Shown here: one piece after another, positions 61,501 through 64,000 of the stretch
Position numbering within the stretch: position 1 is the stretch's first letter
Layout: the number at the start of each line of letters is the position of its first letter
Origin: Metaphire vulgaris
Lineage: Eukaryota > Annelida > Clitellata > Crassiclitellata > Megascolecidae
NCBI GenBank assembly: GCA_018105865.1
Contig: CM030845.1
Coordinates: 10,143,390-10,207,389 of the forward strand
Reading direction: 5' to 3'
DNA length: 64,000 nt
Translations under genes and position numbers: made by a program
The notes under the pieces: generated by a model
What the model saw: the letters and a program-made list of their open reading frames with translations, nothing else
Told to the model about the DNA's origin: nothing
The model's database searches: none

Positions 61501-64000
61501 CCTCATCACTGTCTTGTTTCTGACTGGTTGGACGAAGAAAGCGTCGATTGCTTTCCTAAGGAGGCTCTTCTTTCTCCTCCGGGCATCACTTGCTCACAAG
61601 AAAACCTTCAATCTGGTATTCACCTATTTGTTTTCTGAATTTTAACATTGACTGGTTCAGCAGCAAACAGAGCTTTGGGGCATAATTCATTTGTAGTTTC
61701 TGAGCAATGTCCATTACTTTTAATGTTGCTGACACTCATGTTTTTAATGTTGCTGACACTTGTGTTTTTGTGCTCTGTTGTGAATGATGTAACAGTGTGC
61801 TTGTGGCAGCACCTTTCAGTCAGTCTATTAAAATTATACTGTTCTTCTGACTTTGCTGCTGCTTTGGGATAGTGCTATGATCCGATCCGATCTGCATCCC
61901 ATTGCCTATCCTATTTGCATCGATAATGTTCAGCCTACTAGTGCTGCTGTTCAATGTTCTGTGCTTAACTCGGAAATTGTCTAACCGAAATTTTACACCG
62001 GAGCAATGTTTGGCAAATGCAGCTTTTGAAAATCTCCTCGAGAGCCCAGGACAGTGCATTCTGCTGTTGGAGCACCTTCACATCAGACCGGCGTCCGAGC
62101 TGCTGCCGTACTGTCACACGATTGTAGCCAACCTTCGTCATCTGCTGAAACCAGGAGTTCCTCGCAGAAGCCAGGAGCTCGTTCAGCAGATCTGGATCAA
62201 GATGAGCAGCCTTCAGCCAATGAGGTAAGCTCGTGTTAACTCCGCACTCTGATGATGACCACAACAGACGGATGACGGTTGACCGACAATGCTAGTTTAT
62301 CCCCAATATATGCATTTATGCATTTTTCTATACCTTTGTGTCATAATGGCTTGTAATTAAGTAATTGTAATAATAGTTAATTTATGGTTAATGTTAATTG
62401 GACTGGTATTTTTTCAGCCAACGTGTAATGACTACAAATGCCCTTAGGGCTTCGGATTCCGAGGGCATTAAGTTGATGGATTATACGGAGGATGACATCA
62501 CACTTGATCCATTGATTGTTCTTCGATGTGACAAAAGAGTATTTCGGTGAGTCATATTGATTGATTGATTGATTGATTGACTGATTTATTTATTGATAGT
62601 AAGAAGAACAGTAATATTTTCAATTGTGCTGAAGCTCCAAGAGTGAAGTACAATCATTTGGAACACATGGTATTTCTATATTTTGAAGTAAAATTGCTAT
62701 GTGCTGTATATGCACGAACAGCATTATGCCGTTTGATACCAAAAGGTGATGTCTATTAAAGGTTACTCTTGTTTCACTTCATTTTCTTTTGATGTTTGTT
62801 ATATTTAATGATTAGTTACTTTGCTTTATTATTGGTTTTGAAATTATTACTTTGACACATTGTTACTTTATTTTAATCTTAATAGATGTGCACCGTTAAT
62901 GGAAATAACTCTTCGAATACTTGAGGCATTTCTTCAGGCATCAAAATCATTTCTGCTATCATATATTCAGGCAAGATTTGACAGATATTTCTACAAATAT
63001 AATGTGTCATTTACTTGAAGAATGTCTGACCAATTTAGCTCAAAATCTTTGATAGTTTTTTTATATGCCCTAGAGTGTTGTGTGATGTGTGGATTTTTGT
63101 AGCCATGCAATTTTGGATTTTAAAAAAATATGAACCAGACAGGCATTCGTTCAGGTGAAACTGTTAGAATTTCATTGATTGGTGTCATTTACTAGTTCTA
63201 GTCTTCAAGAAAGCCAGTTGCATGCTAAAATTTTGGTACAAAGTTGTAAAAGTGGCCCATTTGAAACTTTATTTGCGCTGATCGGGCTAATTGGATGTTG
63301 GATCATTTCAGTTGAGTGTCCAAAAATGCTTTACGAACAAAATTAATTATTGAACTCTTTACATTTTGGACACATATGATCTAGATAGAATGCACAGTTT
63401 GAACTCTAGAGAAGACACATTCTCGAAGAGACGTCAATTCCCTCCACCCACAGTTCTAGTGCCGGTACTTTTAAACCACAGATAATTCTGTCTTGGAAGA
63501 AATTATGTCAGATTTCAGCAGGATTGCAAGTGCTTCTTGCAATTTGCAGCCATGCTACATGGGGGTGCTTTTAAGCTTTTAAATTTTGGTGTGGGTTCCT
63601 GAAATCTGAAGACATTTGGACTTAATCATTTTATTTCGCGTAATTGCATTCAGTCTTGTTTAAATTTTATAAGAGTTTGAAAATGGCCTTCAGCTTCAAT
63701 ATCCCAATTTGTGAGTCAGTCCTTGACAGAGGAGACACTGTTTGGGGGGAGGACCCACCATTTCTAAAACCTTTAATTATGATTATTTATCCATTATTTC
63801 GTATTGTTATTGACTAGACAGATGCTTCATTAGGTGTTAATGAGTTGAGTTTGCCTTTCAGATGAACCCAGACATTGATGATAATAAGTCTGGTCAGACG
63901 TCAACTGTGAAAGAACGAGAAGAACTTCGGTTGGCACTCGTGGCTGCGCAAGAGTCAGCTGCCGTCCAGATGCTGTTGGAATGCTGCTTGCCAATGAACG
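53511..64000 (+). CDS. INTS2: Integrator complex subunit 2 (INTS2), 3' end beyond window
   Basis: Helical-repeat scaffold subunit of the Integrator complex, which binds RNA polymerase II and cleaves nascent snRNA and other transcripts in the nucleus. Exons: 53511-53800, 54217-54355, 54600-54702, 55712-55825, 56328-56458, 56636-56809, 57483-57643, 58041-58166, 58726-58797, 59232-59346, 59715-59783, 59894-60028, 60369-60699, 61136-61262, 61482-61615, 62023-62224, 62418-62546, 62886-62970, 63862-64000 (runs on). Phases chain throughout to about 925 codons of about 1,200 in human. Recognised blocks: LPCLVRMSLCSP and LLSIDFHELEQDA (exon 1), LHVQNGAWLLCRVVANSPDS (4), ARMKTIFTQDIFTEQ (11), ISGYLPIHCIYQLLRSRAFS (12), PMKHLLRQAQ (14), IRPASELLPY and GVPRR (16), LDPLIVLRCDKRV (17), CAPLMEITLRILEAFLQASK (18), LALVAAQESAAVQMLLECCL (19). 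Exon 18 uses a GC donor. The exon 16 acceptor (62021-62022) was chosen because it alone gives both correct phase and gap-free similarity to human INTS2. Confidence 0.95.
56907..56942. repeat. (ATT)n microsatellite in INTS2 intron
   Basis: About 12 ATT units in the intron after exon 6. Confidence 0.95.
57215..57266. repeat. Overlapping palindromes in INTS2 intron 6
   Basis: TTTTGTTGCTT, ACCA, AAGCAACAAAA (57215-57240) is a near-perfect hairpin; TTTGTTGCTTTGGTAAA follows and can pair with the same centre, giving two mutually exclusive stems. Confidence 0.6.
58456..58563. repeat. (GAT)n(GGT)n compound microsatellite in INTS2 intron
   Basis: GAT/GTT units pass into about 17 GGT units (58510-58560), in the intron between exons 8 and 9. 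Confidence 0.95.
60881..61066. mobile_element. pogo/Tigger-like MITE in INTS2 intron 13
   Basis: 186 bp; TA at 60879-60880 and 61067-61068; ends CAGTGGATCCCACTTAATCG and complement of CAGTGAAACCCGCTTAATTG. Internal ATAATCGCATAA words repeat. No reading frame of its own. Confidence 0.8.

Noticed and set aside
61942..62022. Earlier acceptor for INTS2 exon 16 at 61941
   Set aside because: In phase, but adds about 27 residues without similarity; the acceptor at 62022 fits human INTS2 spacing (LQ-AF) exactly.

Overview
This is animal (metazoan) nuclear DNA: AT-rich, intron-dense, with four recognisable conserved protein genes separated by repeat-rich DNA. I read exons by hand from homology, GT-AG borders and codon phase. 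The genes (FMNL-type formin, NF-YC, TMEM26, INTS2) are animal-wide. The repeats (L2/CR1-like LINEs, tRNA-derived SINEs, many hAT, Tc1/pogo, piggyBac-like and Mutator-like non-autonomous elements, long microsatellites) fit a marine invertebrate, but I cannot name the species or phylum from sequence alone.

Layout. 1 to about 22.2 kb: minus-strand formin-like (FMNL) gene, 22 exons seen, 3' end cut off by the left window edge, extreme 5' end not found; its introns hold SINEs, old LINE fragments, MITEs and tandem repeats. 22.2-26.9 kb: gene-free flank with a Mutator-like foldback element, a telomere-motif element and a LINE fragment split by a hAT MITE. 27.7-31.3 kb: complete minus-strand NFYC (8 coding exons, 296 aa). 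31.3-44.9 kb: repeat block with four copies in the window of one hAT MITE family (three of them here), nested hATs, a tandem repeat, a dead minus-strand L2-like LINE and a dead plus-strand CR1-like LINE meeting head to head near 42.2 kb. 45.2-47.5 kb: complete plus-strand TMEM26 (3 coding exons, 369 aa), preceded by a 156-bp (CT)n tract that runs into a splice acceptor. 47.5-53.5 kb: a hAT element, a telomere-motif palindrome, and a dead Tc1 element with two hAT-like insertions, one of which holds a further insertion. 53.5-64.0 kb: plus-strand INTS2, 19 exons, running off the right edge and using one GC-AG intron.

The four genes have unrelated cellular roles (actin assembly, CCAAT-box transcription, membrane protein of unknown role, snRNA/mRNA 3'-end processing) and show no operon-like arrangement. 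The most unusual content is in the repeats: non-autonomous hAT elements with different terminal repeats share an internal motif close to GACAAGCAAAAAAGGTCATC; a duplicated intronic segment preserves the empty site of a MITE; and the order of nested insertions can be read from intact target-site duplications.
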